A stretch of DNA of 64,000 nucleotides, taken from NCBI RefSeq assembly GCF_000981385.1, contig NZ_LATZ01000018.1:26287-90286 (forward strand), given 5' to 3'. How positions within the stretch are numbered: the stretch's first letter is position 1; each line of letters starts with the position of its first letter. The position numbers were made by a program, and so were the translations under genes. Below, piece by piece: positions 18,819-27,767 of the stretch. Source of the stretch: Bacillus sp. SA1-12. Its GTDB lineage: Bacteria; Bacillota; Bacilli; Bacillales; Bacillaceae. Under the pieces are notes generated by a model. It saw only the letters and a list, made by a program, of their open reading frames with translations. It ran no database searches and was not told the origin of the DNA.

Positions 18819-19232
18819 ATGAATATTAGAAAGTGTTCAAATCCAATGAATATTAACGGGATTGAAGAATGGATGACACAGTTTTTTATTGATCCATTCA
18901 CAAGCTTACTGGATGAGCACACATTTCGCGTCGATCTTTTTGAAACGAATGAGGAGTTTATCATTGAAGCAGAGATAGGAGAAAAACAAAAAGAAGATAT
19001 ATCCATCACTGCTGAAAAAGAAATCATCACTATAACCGTTCGTTCTGAATCTGACCCGAATCAAAACGAACAAACATCAGAAGACTTAACAAGGAACATT
19101 ACTTTCCCCATTATGATTGAAGAGAAAGACATCCATGCCATCTTTAATAATGGCATTTTAGAAATAAAAATCGCTAAAAATACTGATTGTATTGAGAAGC
19201 GAACAAACATCGCCATTGAAGATGGAGAATAG
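18819..19232 (+). CDS. cotM: CotM-like spore coat protein, Hsp20/alpha-crystallin fold
   Basis: The 137-residue protein has a degenerate alpha-crystallin domain: FRVDLFETNEEFIIEAEI, EKEIITITVRSE and, near the end, IFNNGILEIKIAK, which matches the Hsp20 signature (GxLxI). CotM is a mother-cell protein of the outer coat in B. subtilis and lies next to sspP there, as here. The symbol rests on fold plus synteny; a general small heat-shock protein is the alternative. GGAGG precedes ATG 18819. Confidence 0.72.
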   Translation: MNIRKCSNPMNINGIEEWMTQFFIDPFTSLLDEHTFRVDLFETNEEFIIEAEIGEKQKEDISITAEKEIITITVRSESDPNQNEQTSEDLTRNITFPIMIEEKDIHAIFNNGILEIKIAKNTDCIEKRTNIAIEDGE

Positions 19233-19236
19233 ACAT

Positions 19237-19266
19237 CGGCTTATCGCCTTCAAATGGCGATAGCCT
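19237..19266 (+). terminator. Probable terminator of the CotM-like gene
   Basis: GGCTTATCGCC and GGCGATAGCC pair with one bulged base, followed by a broken T tract. Confidence 0.55.
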
Positions 19267-19295
19267 AGATTCTTTTCTTCTTAGTTATAAGCAAA

Positions 19296-19323
19296 AAATG
19301 ACAGCGAAAGGCCACTGTCATTT
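19296..19323 (-). terminator. Terminator of the zinc-ribbon gene
   Basis: AAATGACAG (19296-19304) pairs with CTGTCATTT (19315-19323); on the minus strand it is followed by a T-run. Confidence 0.75.
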
Positions 19324-19459
19324 ACTCTTCAGCGTGATATTTTGACTGTTGATTATGAACATTTATCGTAATACGTTTTAGTTCTTTTCGGCCGCATTGT
19401 AAACAAGCCTCATTCTCATCATTAAGCAACATACAGTTTGAACAATAATATTTTTCCAT
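19322..19459 (-). CDS. 45-residue zinc-ribbon protein
   Basis: AAAGGGG lies seven bases before ATG 19459. The product begins MEKYYCSNCMLLNDENEACL and continues QCGRKELKRI: the CxxC...CxxC spacing (Cys6, Cys9, Cys19, Cys22) makes a small zinc ribbon. The end overlaps a terminator stem. No family beyond the ribbon is recognisable; such proteins often bind nucleic acid or another protein. Confidence 0.65.
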   Translation of the reverse strand: MEKYYCSNCMLLNDENEACLQCGRKELKRITINVHNQQSKYHAEE

Positions 19460-19510
19460 ATAGAAACCCCTTTTTCTACACTATATGATGAAAGGGATTG
19501 TATGTTGCGT

Positions 19511-19726
19511 TTATTCAGCAAGATGTTCAAAACTATTATGATAAATTTTATTTAATTGATCTATTTTATAGATAAAAAATTCATGATCTGAATATTCGTC
19601 CAAGCGATTTTTTTCTATATACTCTTCTTGAGCACTTTTAGCTGCCTCAAGTGTTGTAAATATACCAAGTATATTTGAGCTTTCTCCACATTCGGCACAG
19701 CCAAGATCTAACACAACATAAAACAT
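19511..19726 (-). CDS. 71-residue protein of unknown function
   Basis: GAGGGTG precedes ATG 19726. The protein is soluble with two N-terminal cysteines (LGCAECGE) and a motif, GIFTTLEAAKSAQEEY, that resembles the small YjhA/YtzH-like domains in which a strand-helix unit is followed by EEY. I do not assign a function. It is a single gene. Confidence 0.55.
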   Translation of the reverse strand: MFYVVLDLGCAECGESSNILGIFTTLEAAKSAQEEYIEKNRLDEYSDHEFFIYKIDQLNKIYHNSFEHLAE

Positions 19727-19852
19727 GTTAACACCCTCTAAGATTTAATATCAAAACTATAGCATGATTCCATTATAAATTTCTACTAAAGAGCAAGTTC
19801 TGATGCATGTGAACTAACCCTCAGCGTATCGGAAAAGATTCTCACCATATAA

Positions 19853-19880
19853 AAGAGGCTTCCCGAAAGTGAAGCCTCTT
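19853..19880 (-). terminator. Terminator of the FadR-type regulator gene
   Basis: AAGAGGCTTC (19853-19862) pairs with GAAGCCTCTT (19871-19880). Confidence 0.75.
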
Positions 19881-19914
19881 ACATTCGAAAGGTTTTGTAA
19901 TCCTTCGCAAACTC

Positions 19915-20592
19915 CTATTTAAAATAAGTTGGATAACGCTGTTTTATAAGTTCCTTTTCAATAACAACCAGCCGCAGATGCTCTGTCATCGCTTTTTCTA
20001 CCTGATCCGGTTCATTATTTTTAACCAATTCAAAAATTTGTTTATGCTGTGAAATAATGATATTCCAATCTGGATTTGAGGAAAGACGCAATAAACGAAG
20101 CCGTTTAAAATGACTGCTCATTTGCTGAAGCATGTTCCATGTCCTTTGTTTATTACATGCATCATATAAGATTTTATGAAACTCATCATCTAATTCAAAT
20201 AACTTAATATAATTAGCCTTTTTTTCACAGGCTTCTTGCATAGTAATATTAACTTCCAATTGAAATAAATCATCTTCAGATAATTTTTCACAAGCTAATC
20301 GAACGATTGCTTTCTCAATATTTTCTCTAACAAATCGAGATTCCTCCACATGGGCAAGGTCAATGCGTGAAACAAACGTTCCTCGCTGCGGATATATCTC
20401 TAAAAGTTCCTCTTGCGATAATTTCAAAAAAGATTCCCTCACTGGAGTTCTGCTTACCTTAAGCTGATCTGCAATTTCTTTCTCGGACATTTTCGTTCCG
20501 GGTTCTAATGTTAAATTGATAATTTGCTCTTTTAATGTTTGATAGATATAATTGCTTGTTGAACCACCGCTTCTACCATCAAATAATACCAA
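19915..20592 (-). CDS. GntR-family regulator with FCD domain
   Basis: The N-terminal winged helix (QIINLTLEPGTKMSEKEIAD, VSRTPVRESFLKLSQE) and the helical FCD effector domain (EESRFVRENIEKAIVRLA; conserved Asp and His in LDDEFHKILY) place it in the FadR subfamily, whose members usually bind sugar acids or organic acids. The start is TTG 20592 after GAGGTGA. Its gene lies downstream of xylA and is separated from it by a terminator. Xylose control by a FadR protein would be unusual, so the target is probably elsewhere. Confidence 0.85.
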   Translation of the reverse strand: MVLFDGRSGGSTSNYIYQTLKEQIINLTLEPGTKMSEKEIADQLKVSRTPVRESFLKLSQEELLEIYPQRGTFVSRIDLAHVEESRFVRENIEKAIVRLACEKLSEDDLFQLEVNITMQEACEKKANYIKLFELDDEFHKILYDACNKQRTWNMLQQMSSHFKRLRLLRLSSNPDWNIIISQHKQIFELVKNNEPDQVEKAMTEHLRLVVIEKELIKQRYPTYFK

Positions 20593-20711
20593 TGCTTCAC
20601 CTCATTCACACACCGCTCTGATTATGTATTTATGCTAGTATGGTAATTTATCATTTATTATAGTGGATAGGCTATCGTGATTCAATTTATATTTTCTGTT
20701 CATCATTCATA

Positions 20712-20761
20712 AAAAAGAGGATAACTTTAAGAAGGTCTTCTCTTCCTTAAGTCATCCTCTT
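20712..20761 (-). terminator. xylA terminator
   Basis: AGAGGAT...ACTTAA and TTAAGT...ATCCTCT form a long imperfect hairpin with a T-run on the minus strand, close after the stop at 20772. Confidence 0.75.
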
Positions 20762-20771
20762 TGGATATTAT

Positions 20772-22103
20772 TTAAACAGTAACATTTGCTAATGTTTCTA
20801 ATAAATATTGATTTACTAATGCCTTTAATCGTTCTTGACGGCCAGATTCGTTTTTAATTTCACCTAATTGTAATGCATACTCCTCTAATTTACGGAAGTC
20901 TGCTTTGCCTTCAACGATCTCAAGACCAATGCCTTCTGAATAGCTGCTGTAGCGCTGCTCAACGAATCCATCTAAAACATTGTCTTCAATCAGCTTATTA
21001 GCTACTTTTAATCCAATAGCAAAGCTATCCATACCTGCAATATGTGCGTGGAAAAGATCTTCAGCTTCAAATGAACCCCTTCTTACTTTTGCATCAAAGT
21101 TAAGTCCGCCTTTGCCTAAGCCGCCATTTTTCAAAATTTCATACATAGCAAGAGTTGTTGTGTACAAGTCTGTCGGGAACTCATCTGTATCCCAGCCTAA
21201 TAATGTATCTCCTTGGTTTGCATCAACAGAACCTAACATATTGTTAATGCGGGCAACACGTAATTCGTGTTCGAATGTATGTCCTGCAAGAGTAGCATGA
21301 TTCGCCTCAATATTAAATTTAAAGTAATCTGTTAAATCATATTTTTGCAAGAAAGCAAGACCTGTTGCTACATCAAAATCATATTGATGCTTTGTAGGCT
21401 CTTTCGGTTTTGGTTCAATTAAGAATGGTGCATCAAAACCAATTTCTTTCGCATAATCAACCGCCATATGGAAGAAGCGGGCAAGATTATCCTGTTCCAA
21501 CTGCATATTTGTATTTAACAGTGTTTCATAGCCCTCACGGCCGCCCCAGAATACATAATTCTCTGCACCAAGTTCTTTCCCAATCTCCAAGCCTTTTTTA
21601 ACCTTTGCAGCAGAATAAGCAAATACATCAGCATTGTTCGAAGTTGCTGCTCCGTGTACATATCGCGGATGTGTGAACATATTAGCCGTGTTCCATAAAA
21701 GCTTTGTTTTGCTTGTGCTCATATATTCCTTAATCATTGCTACAATTGTATCTAAGTTTTGATACGTTTCTTTTAATGTTGCTCCTTCAGGTGCGATATC
21801 TACATCATGGAAGCAGAAGAAAGGAACGTTCAGCTTTTCAAATAATTCAAATGCTGCTTCGACACGAGCTTTAGCTAAATCCATTCCTTGGAGATGATTC
21901 CATGGGCGGATGGCTGTTCCAACGCCAAATGGATCTGTTCCATCTGCTGTAAAAGTATGCCAATATGCAACAGAAAAGCGAAGAATCTCTTCCATTGTTT
22001 TTCCGTTAATGACTTCTTCTGGATTGTAATACTTAAACGATAATGGATTTTTTGAACTAGCACCTTCATATTGGATTTTATTAATCGTTTCAAAATAAGC
22101 CAT
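20772..22103 (-). CDS. xylA: Xylose isomerase
   Basis: XylA converts D-xylose to D-xylulose. The 443 residues contain the class II signatures: [11 protein letters not shown] with the catalytic histidine, [15 protein letters not shown], the metal ligands in [15 protein letters not shown] and [19 protein letters not shown], and [26 protein letters not shown] precedes ATG 22103. A XylR-type operator and a perfect cre lie upstream. Neither xylulokinase nor xylR is adjacent, so the operon is split. Confidence 0.97.
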   Translation of the reverse strand: MAYFETINKIQYEGASSKNPLSFKYYNPEEVINGKTMEEILRFSVAYWHTFTADGTDPFGVGTAIRPWNHLQGMDLAKARVEAAFELFEKLNVPFFCFHDVDIAPEGATLKETYQNLDTIVAMIKEYMSTSKTKLLWNTANMFTHPRYVHGAATSNNADVFAYSAAKVKKGLEIGKELGAENYVFWGGREGYETLLNTNMQLEQDNLARFFHMAVDYAKEIGFDAPFLIEPKPKEPTKHQYDFDVATGLAFLQKYDLTDYFKFNIEANHATLAGHTFEHELRVARINNMLGSVDANQGDTLLGWDTDEFPTDLYTTTLAMYEILKNGGLGKGGLNFDAKVRRGSFEAEDLFHAHIAGMDSFAIGLKVANKLIEDNVLDGFVEQRYSSYSEGIGLEIVEGKADFRKLEEYALQLGEIKNESGRQERLKALVNQYLLETLANVTV

Positions 22104-22152
22104 GTTTATTCCTCCTGGACATTGTATGTTGATTGGTCATTAACAACCTGCT

Positions 22153-22166
22153 TGTTATCGCTTACA
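22153..22166 (-). promoter_or_regulatory. cre site (CcpA) in the xylA leader
   Basis: The minus strand reads TGTAAGCGATAACA, a full match to TGWAANCGNTNWCA. It lies 50 bases before the start codon and downstream of xylO, consistent with glucose repression as roadblock or promoter interference. Confidence 0.8.
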
Positions 22167-22215
22167 TCAGGTAGATTGTTAATATTTAATTCTTATAGAT
22201 ATAGTACCATCATTT

Positions 22216-22244
22216 ACTTAGTTTGTCTATCGGATAAACAAAGT
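22216..22244 (-). promoter_or_regulatory. XylR-type operator (xylO) of xylA
   Basis: An inverted repeat: ACTTAGTTTGTC on the left and GATAAACAAAGT on the right, with TATCG between. It closely resembles the xylO operators of Bacillus xylA promoters. Confidence 0.78.
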
Positions 22245-22299
22245 TTTTTTCTTTTTTATTACTTTTTTTATGTTTTTTCACCCATAGAATATAACGGCC

Positions 22300-22878
22300 T
22301 TAATTCGGACTATTTTCGGGATTTTTCTTAAACCGGTAAACTAGATAAACAATCAATCCTAGCGCCAGTCCGATTACTAGGTATTTTTGAATACTCGTAA
22401 ATAAATCGATAACCGTTTTAATAATCCCGGCTCTCCCAAGAATAAGCATAAATAAGACCCATGGGAGAATTCCGATAAAAGTAAGCACCCCATATCTCCA
22501 AGGGTTCACTTTTATCATTCCTGCAAAATAAGAAATATAATTTCCGACTCCTAAAATTCGCGAAAGTGAAATGGTCCATTCCCCATATTTATCAAACCAT
22601 GCCTTCGCTCTTTTTATTTTTTTCTCATATTTTTCTTGTTTAAGATTATCTTGTAATTTTAATCCTATGAAATATGGAATATAGCTAAAAATAGTATAAA
22701 CGAAGCTGCCTGTTATTGTTAAAATAGCGACCATTCCCCATGAAGGTTTTAATAGATATCCATAAGTTAATACAAAAAGCACTCCTGGAAAAGGAAGTGA
22801 TGATGCCTCAAGGGCCAGTCCTAAAAACAATCCCCAAATTCCAAGGCTATTTAATGTAGTAAGTATAAATTCAAACAT
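22300..22878 (-). CDS. DedA-family membrane protein
   Basis: The protein has the DedA/VTT arrangement: LALEASSLPFPGVLFVLTYG near the N terminus and the conserved FDKYGEWTISLSRILGVGNYI stretch (residues around 95-115) followed by PWRYGVLTFIG. DedA proteins are flippases or transporters for undecaprenyl phosphate or phospholipids. I use ATG 22878 (about 192 residues) because GGAAGGA is nine bases upstream; the frame extends ten codons further without a ribosome site. Single gene. Confidence 0.85.
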   Translation of the reverse strand: MFEFILTTLNSLGIWGLFLGLALEASSLPFPGVLFVLTYGYLLKPSWGMVAILTITGSFVYTIFSYIPYFIGLKLQDNLKQEKYEKKIKRAKAWFDKYGEWTISLSRILGVGNYISYFAGMIKVNPWRYGVLTFIGILPWVLFMLILGRAGIIKTVIDLFTSIQKYLVIGLALGLIVYLVYRFKKNPENSPN

Positions 22879-22986
22879 ACAATTACGTCCTTCCATCCTG
22901 GAATACAATTTTATAACCCAATAGTATTCTATTCCCTCATACGGAACATTCTAATCCTCTTCTCACCATCCTATATAAAAAGAAAA

Positions 22987-23013
22987 GCGAAGCAGGAATG
23001 AAACTTGCTTCGC
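22987..23013 (-). terminator. Terminator of the 90-residue membrane protein gene
   Basis: GCGAAGCAGG (22987-22996) and CTTGCTTCGC (23004-23013) form the stem; the minus strand continues TTTTCTTTTT. Confidence 0.8.
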
Positions 23014-23048
23014 ATACTAACGTTACCGAATGAAAAAATCATGTTTAT

Positions 23049-23321
23049 TTAATAATCTCTTATATTTCTCATTTTCTTATTAAAGAATCGTTTTACAAAA
23101 ACATGGTAGATCGTTAAGTGTGCGATGACGACATTCACTACAAAAGTGAATCCAAATAGGTAATGTCCTAATTCACCTAAATCCATGTTTATATATGTGA
23201 GATAGACCCCCCACATTGCGGCAACTACTGGAATATGGAGGATGGCTAATGTTCTCCTTTCCTTCCAAAGAAACAATGGAGTCGTACTCGAAACTAGTAA
23301 ATAGGTGAAAAATACATCCAT
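23049..23321 (-). CDS. Small three-span membrane protein
   Basis: About 90 residues with three hydrophobic helices (4-18, 28-46, 57-77) and a basic C terminus (KRFFNKKMRN). I use ATG 23321, eight bases after AGGAG. Family not recognised. It stands alone between the DedA gene and a 380-base gap. Confidence 0.5.
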   Translation of the reverse strand: MDVFFTYLLVSSTTPLFLWKERRTLAILHIPVVAAMWGVYLTYINMDLGELGHYLFGFTFVVNVVIAHLTIYHVFVKRFFNKKMRNIRDY

Positions 23322-23330
23322 TATATTCAA

Positions 23331-23713
23331 CTCCTTTTTTTACATCTTTTGCTAATGTTTTCAACGAATGTACTAATTGTTTACCCTCTGCAATTTTCTA
23401 GTAAACTTTTCCTCTTTAGTATGGCTCGTTTTCAACTTTTTTCACTTTTAGGTGACCTTACCAAAAATGATTACCTTTATTGCATGACAGTCCAGCCTGC
23501 AGATTTTAGCTACTGACGCTCATCTTGAGCGGTGATCTGGAAGCCTTCTCAACGCATTGACATCTTTAGGTCCTCTTGTCCAGTTCCTTTCTGAGAGCCT
23601 CACGATACATTCCAATCAAATAAAACAAAATCAGCAAAGGGCTTTGAGCTAACTATCTTTATAAATTGTAGGTTTACGGTTTGTAATCAAGGGGAACTGT
23701 TTTTTTAAAAACG
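23331..23713. other. Intergenic region before the formate/nitrite-type channel gene
   Basis: A 383-base gap. GGGG at 23692-23695 precedes the next gene by some distance. I see no gene, operator or strong hairpin. Confidence 0.4.
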
Positions 23714-24595
23714 ATGGTGAATATGATGAATAAAAAAAATGAAAATTTAGAGCAAGATCATCTATATCCTGATAGACAATATTACTTCCCAGAACAAATT
23801 ATCGAATCATTTATTTTGAAAGGGAAAGAAACACAGCAAATGACAAAACGCTCCCAATTCATCCTTTCAATCATGGCAGGAGCGTTTATATCCTTTGGCG
23901 CACTCGCTTCCGTTTTAATGTCGGCAAATATTAAAATTGACGGGTATTATAACCTTTTATCCGGAATCGGTTTCGCTATGGGGTATGCAATGATTTTTTT
24001 ATCAGGTTCTATCCTGTTTACAGAAATTAATGTTTTACTGCCAAGCTATATTCTATATAGCAAATACTGGCTTAGTAAAAAGGTGTTACGATTTTGGCTT
24101 GTTTGTTATCTTGGAAATTTTCTAGGAGCCCTTTTTGTTGGTTTTTTACTTAATCTATCAGGTTCATTAGATAAAGAGTTTTATGAAGGTCTACTCGGCT
24201 TTATGAAGAAAAAAATGCAGTTTACTGAGCGAGGAACATGGGGTTGGTTTCAAGTTCTCTTTTCAGGGATTTTAGCGAATTGGTTGATTGGTATGGCTGC
24301 CGTTCTAGCAACAGCTGCCAGAGATGTTGCCGGGAAAATTTTAGGCATATTTCTGCCGGTTATCATTTTTGAAGCAGGGAATTTCCAACATGCTGTAGCA
24401 AATATGGGGTATTTTAGCATTACCGTACTTGAAGGATTTACATACAGTTGGTCAGAATTAATTTTCTTTAATATCATACCCGCTTCCATTGGAAATTTAA
24501 TCGGCGGCGGCATTTTAGTTTCACTGCTTCTATCTTTTGCTTTTAAAGAAAATATAGACGAGCATGTGCTTGATGAGGAATCAGATGATCACTAA
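23714..24595 (+). CDS. Formate/nitrite transporter family protein (FocA/NirC type)
   Basis: The 293 residues show six membrane helices with the internal repeat of the FNT channels: GAFISFGALASVLM in the first half and the NWLIGMAAVLATAARDVAGKI stretch in the second, then EAGNFQHAVANMGYF, matching the FNT signature GFEHSVANM. It should carry formate, nitrite, hydrosulfide or lactate. The N terminus has a 45-residue hydrophilic extension compared with FocA. ATG 23714, 23723 or 23726 could be the start; the ribosome site is weak. Confidence 0.82.
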   Translation: MVNMMNKKNENLEQDHLYPDRQYYFPEQIIESFILKGKETQQMTKRSQFILSIMAGAFISFGALASVLMSANIKIDGYYNLLSGIGFAMGYAMIFLSGSILFTEINVLLPSYILYSKYWLSKKVLRFWLVCYLGNFLGALFVGFLLNLSGSLDKEFYEGLLGFMKKKMQFTERGTWGWFQVLFSGILANWLIGMAAVLATAARDVAGKILGIFLPVIIFEAGNFQHAVANMGYFSITVLEGFTYSWSELIFFNIIPASIGNLIGGGILVSLLLSFAFKENIDEHVLDEESDDH

Positions 24596-24630
24596 CATTT
24601 TTAAGAAGCATATTGATTGATTTCTTCATC

Positions 24631-24678
24631 GGGTGTCTCAAAAGATTGCTATTTCAACAAACTTTTGAGACACCCTAT
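24631..24678 (+). terminator. Terminator of the FNT-family gene
   Basis: GGGTGTCTCAAAAG (24631-24644) pairs perfectly with CTTTTGAGACACCC (24662-24675). Confidence 0.85.
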
Positions 24679-24733
24679 TTATCGTCCATAAAAGGTTCCC
24701 TGCACACTATGACAAAGCACCCGTGTGTATCTT

Positions 24734-25576
24734 TTATGAAAAAGCCCGATCAATAGCATTCTTTAAATTTGGCTCTAAAGCGCTGGCATATCTTTTTGTT
24801 ACATTAATATCTTTGTGTCCTGCCAATTTCGCTACAGTTTGGATATCGATCCCTTTATTAATGAGTTTTTGACAAAACGTGTGCCGTAATTTATGTGGGT
24901 TTACATTGTATTTTTGCAGCATATATTGCACAGCTCTGGTTGAGATCCGTTTATGAGCATTTGAAACAAATAATGCTGATTGATTGGTGCTTAGTGAATA
25001 AATATATTTTTTCAAGTGATTCGTTACTTCTTTCGATAATGGAATGATTCTCTCAAGCTCCCCTTTATTATTTTTCACAAAAAGGGTTCCTTTTTTATTG
25101 TTTATTTCAATATCCTCTACATTTAATGCACATAATTCTGATATTCGAATACCAGTGTACAAAAGCGTATAGACAATTGCTATATTTCGAAGATTACCTT
25201 CTAATTCAACCTCTAATAATAATCGCTTTTCCTCTGTTTCTTCCAGAGAATCAGGAATGTCTGTGTCTTTTATTTTTTCCTTTTTATGAATACCGGTAAT
25301 AATTTCAGATCTCCCTAAATAGCGGGAAAAAACACTAATGGCTGCAAGATATTTTTCGATCGTACCTGCACTTTTTTGCTGTTCTTCTAAATGGTTCATA
25401 TACAATTGAACGTCATTCGCAGAGATCTGATTCAGGCTTGAGTCCTTTTCATGTAACCACGCTTGAAACTTTTCTAAAATCCCTACATAGGTTTTAACTG
25501 TACCTTCAGCTTTACCTAGTTCTTTTTGCCATTCTGAAAACTTTTCTATGACGTTTGTTGCGCTAGTGTTGTTCAT
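24734..25576 (-). CDS. Tyrosine recombinase / integrase
   Basis: The 280-residue protein has an N-terminal SAM-like core-binding domain (residues 10-95) and a C-terminal catalytic domain. The catalytic set is visible: Arg in LLYTGIRISELCAL, Lys in the beta-hairpin, HKLRHTF (His-x-x-Arg), and GHKDINVTKRY with the nucleophile tyrosine. It resembles stand-alone XerC/D-like or transposon integrases. No excisionase, prophage gene or att duplication is visible next to it, so it is either a lone resident recombinase or the remains of a lost element. Confidence 0.88.
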   Translation of the reverse strand: MNNTSATNVIEKFSEWQKELGKAEGTVKTYVGILEKFQAWLHEKDSSLNQISANDVQLYMNHLEEQQKSAGTIEKYLAAISVFSRYLGRSEIITGIHKKEKIKDTDIPDSLEETEEKRLLLEVELEGNLRNIAIVYTLLYTGIRISELCALNVEDIEINNKKGTLFVKNNKGELERIIPLSKEVTNHLKKYIYSLSTNQSALFVSNAHKRISTRAVQYMLQKYNVNPHKLRHTFCQKLINKGIDIQTVAKLAGHKDINVTKRYASALEPNLKNAIDRAFS

Positions 25577-25969
25577 TTAACCACCGCCCTATCTTTAGAA
25601 AAAGTACGATTCTATTTATTATTATAAAGGAAGAATTCATCTAACTCAACTTCTGTGAAATTCGATTCATTTTACATTTTAAACAACTAGTGATAATGAA
25701 CGATAAATAGGGAATACTATACTTATTTCAAAGATAAGCAGGTATAAAAGATTATTTAGTGTTAGTGTCTGGCTTCTGGTGCCATCGGCGAAGCACATGA
25801 AGGACAAGTGCAATGATGGCAATTGACGTACCGTTTTTGCCAGTCGCAAGGATCTAGTCAAGCAGGAATTAGAGGTAATAAAGAATACCTTCTATCCTGT
25901 TCGCCATAAGCTTGTCACCTAATACTTAACGCCTTATGCTTTTCTAATTACATATGGGAGGATATCATA
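25577..25969. other. Intergenic region between integrase and RNase J genes
   Basis: A 393-base gap with no convincing gene. The stretch 25760-25910 is more GC-rich than its flanks and looks unlike usual regulatory sequence, perhaps decayed coding sequence. GGGAGG at 25955-25960 is the ribosome site of the next gene. Confidence 0.4.
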
Positions 25970-27643
25970 TTGAGTACAAATAAGGAGATATTATCCATTT
26001 TTGCTTTAGGCGGGGTAAATGAAATCGGAAAAAACATGTATGCAATCGAGTATTCAAACGAGATCATCATCATTGATTGCGGTTCCAAATTTCCAGATGA
26101 AAGCCTGTTAGGTATTGACTTAATTATCCCTGACATTACCTACTTACTAGAAAACAAAGATAAAATCAGAGCTTTAATTGTTACACATGGACACGAAGAC
26201 CATATTGGCGGAATTCCTTACTTCTTAAAAAAATTAAATGTACCTATTTATGCGACTCGATTTACCTTAGGTTTAATAGAATTAAAATTAAAAGAACATA
26301 AACTGCTGCGAGAAACTGAACTGATTCAGATTGATTCAGAGTCAGCCCTTGAGTTTGAAAAGGTACGCGTAAGCTTTTTTAAAACAAATCATAGTATTCC
26401 CGATTGTTTAGGGATTGTTTTCCATACACCTGAAGGGAATGTCGTCCATACCGGAGATTTTAAATTTGATTTAACACCTGTAAACAATCAATATTCTGAT
26501 ATTCACAAAATGGCTGAAATCGGCATGCAAGGTGTATTGGTTCTATTATCTGAAAGTACGAATGCAGAACGAGCAGGCATAACCCCATCAGAGCGAATAG
26601 TAGGCGATCATATCGAAGAAGCTTTTATGAAGGCAAACCGAAAAGTTATTATCTCTACCTTCGCGTCCAATATTAACCGTGTCCAACAGGTAGTTGATGC
26701 TGCTATAAAAACAAATCGAAAGCTGGCATTACTTGGTCGGAGTATGGTCAATGTCGTGGATGTTGCGATCCAGCGCGGTTATTTAACGGTTCCTGATGAT
26801 ATGCTGATCGAACCGCATGAGATTAATAAATTAGCCCCTGAAAATGTAGCGATTCTATGTACTGGTAGTCAGGGAGAACCGCTGGCTGCACTTGCACGTT
26901 TATCCAGCTCAAGTTACCGCGATGTCGATATCTTGCCTGGAGATACCGTCATATTAGCAGCTTCGCCAATACCGGGAAATGAGCGAAACGTCTCAAAAAT
27001 CATCGATAATCTCTTTTCCCTTGGAGCGAAGGTTATTTACGGCTCTGGAAGCTCAACGAAAATGCATGTTTCCGGGCATGGATATCAAGAGGATTTAAAG
27101 CTTATGCTTACCCTAATGAAACCGAAATATTTCATCCCAATCCATGGTGAATTTAGAATGCTGCACCAGCATCGTCAATTGGCCGAGTCTGTTGGCGTAG
27201 AGAATGGAAATACTTTTATTATTAGCAATGGTGATGTCGTTGATATTGAACATCTGGAAGCGCGGCAAACTCGAAAAATACCTGCTGGAAATACCTTTGT
27301 AGATGGAGTTGGTGTTGGAGATGTCGGCGATATCGTTTTACGGGACCGCAAACAATTGTCTGAAGATGGAATGCTTGTCATCGTCGTAACGATAAGTAAG
27401 CATGAACGAAAAATCCTTACCGGCCCGGATACAATTTCGCGCGGCTTCGTCTATACTAGAGAGTCAGAGGATCTCTTAAAAGATATAAATCGCCTTGTGA
27501 AAACAACGATAAACGACTTGCAAGATGATCGTATATACCAATGGAATGTTATGAAGCAAAAAATTAAAAAGGCAGTCGGGCAATTTTTATTTGAAAAAAC
27601 GAAAAGAAAACCAATGATCCTGCCAATTTTCATTGAAATATAA
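25970..27643 (+). CDS. Ribonuclease J family protein (J1-like paralog)
   Basis: RNase J enzymes are MBL-fold 5' exo- and endoribonucleases. The 557 residues carry the HGHEDHIGG metal motif (His73, His75, Asp77, His78), HTGDFKFD, the beta-CASP segment ASPIPGNERN and HVSGHGYQEDL, and a C-terminal domain ending RKPMILPIFIEI. The intact motif set is J1-like rather than J2-like. In Bacillus the housekeeping rnjA and rnjB have other neighbours, so this is probably a third copy. GGGAGG precedes TTG 25970. An integrase gene is adjacent, which hints at acquisition but does not prove it. Confidence 0.88.
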   Translation: MSTNKEILSIFALGGVNEIGKNMYAIEYSNEIIIIDCGSKFPDESLLGIDLIIPDITYLLENKDKIRALIVTHGHEDHIGGIPYFLKKLNVPIYATRFTLGLIELKLKEHKLLRETELIQIDSESALEFEKVRVSFFKTNHSIPDCLGIVFHTPEGNVVHTGDFKFDLTPVNNQYSDIHKMAEIGMQGVLVLLSESTNAERAGITPSERIVGDHIEEAFMKANRKVIISTFASNINRVQQVVDAAIKTNRKLALLGRSMVNVVDVAIQRGYLTVPDDMLIEPHEINKLAPENVAILCTGSQGEPLAALARLSSSSYRDVDILPGDTVILAASPIPGNERNVSKIIDNLFSLGAKVIYGSGSSTKMHVSGHGYQEDLKLMLTLMKPKYFIPIHGEFRMLHQHRQLAESVGVENGNTFIISNGDVVDIEHLEARQTRKIPAGNTFVDGVGVGDVGDIVLRDRKQLSEDGMLVIVVTISKHERKILTGPDTISRGFVYTRESEDLLKDINRLVKTTINDLQDDRIYQWNVMKQKIKKAVGQFLFEKTKRKPMILPIFIEI

Positions 27644-27657
27644 GACTGTCTAAAAAC

Positions 27658-27748
27658 AAAGGGTCTGACCCCTCTAACACTTTATTCAGGAACTAAATAG
27701 TTAGTCATCCCATAACTAAGTGTTTGTTGGAAGAGTCAGACCCTTTTT
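27658..27748. repeat. Dispersed palindromic repeat, copy A, acting as terminator
   Basis: AAAGGGTCTGACCCCTC at the left and GAGTCAGACCCTTTTT at the right can pair over about 90 bases. Its right end GTTTGTTGGARGRGTCAGAC is shared with copy B at 52536-52627. It lies between convergent genes. Confidence 0.75.
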
Positions 27749-27767
27749 AGACATCTAATGTTATCAA

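Noticed and set aside
24734..25969. Prophage or integrative element around the tyrosine recombinase
   Set aside because: No excisionase, phage structural genes, tRNA target or direct repeats are visible on either side.
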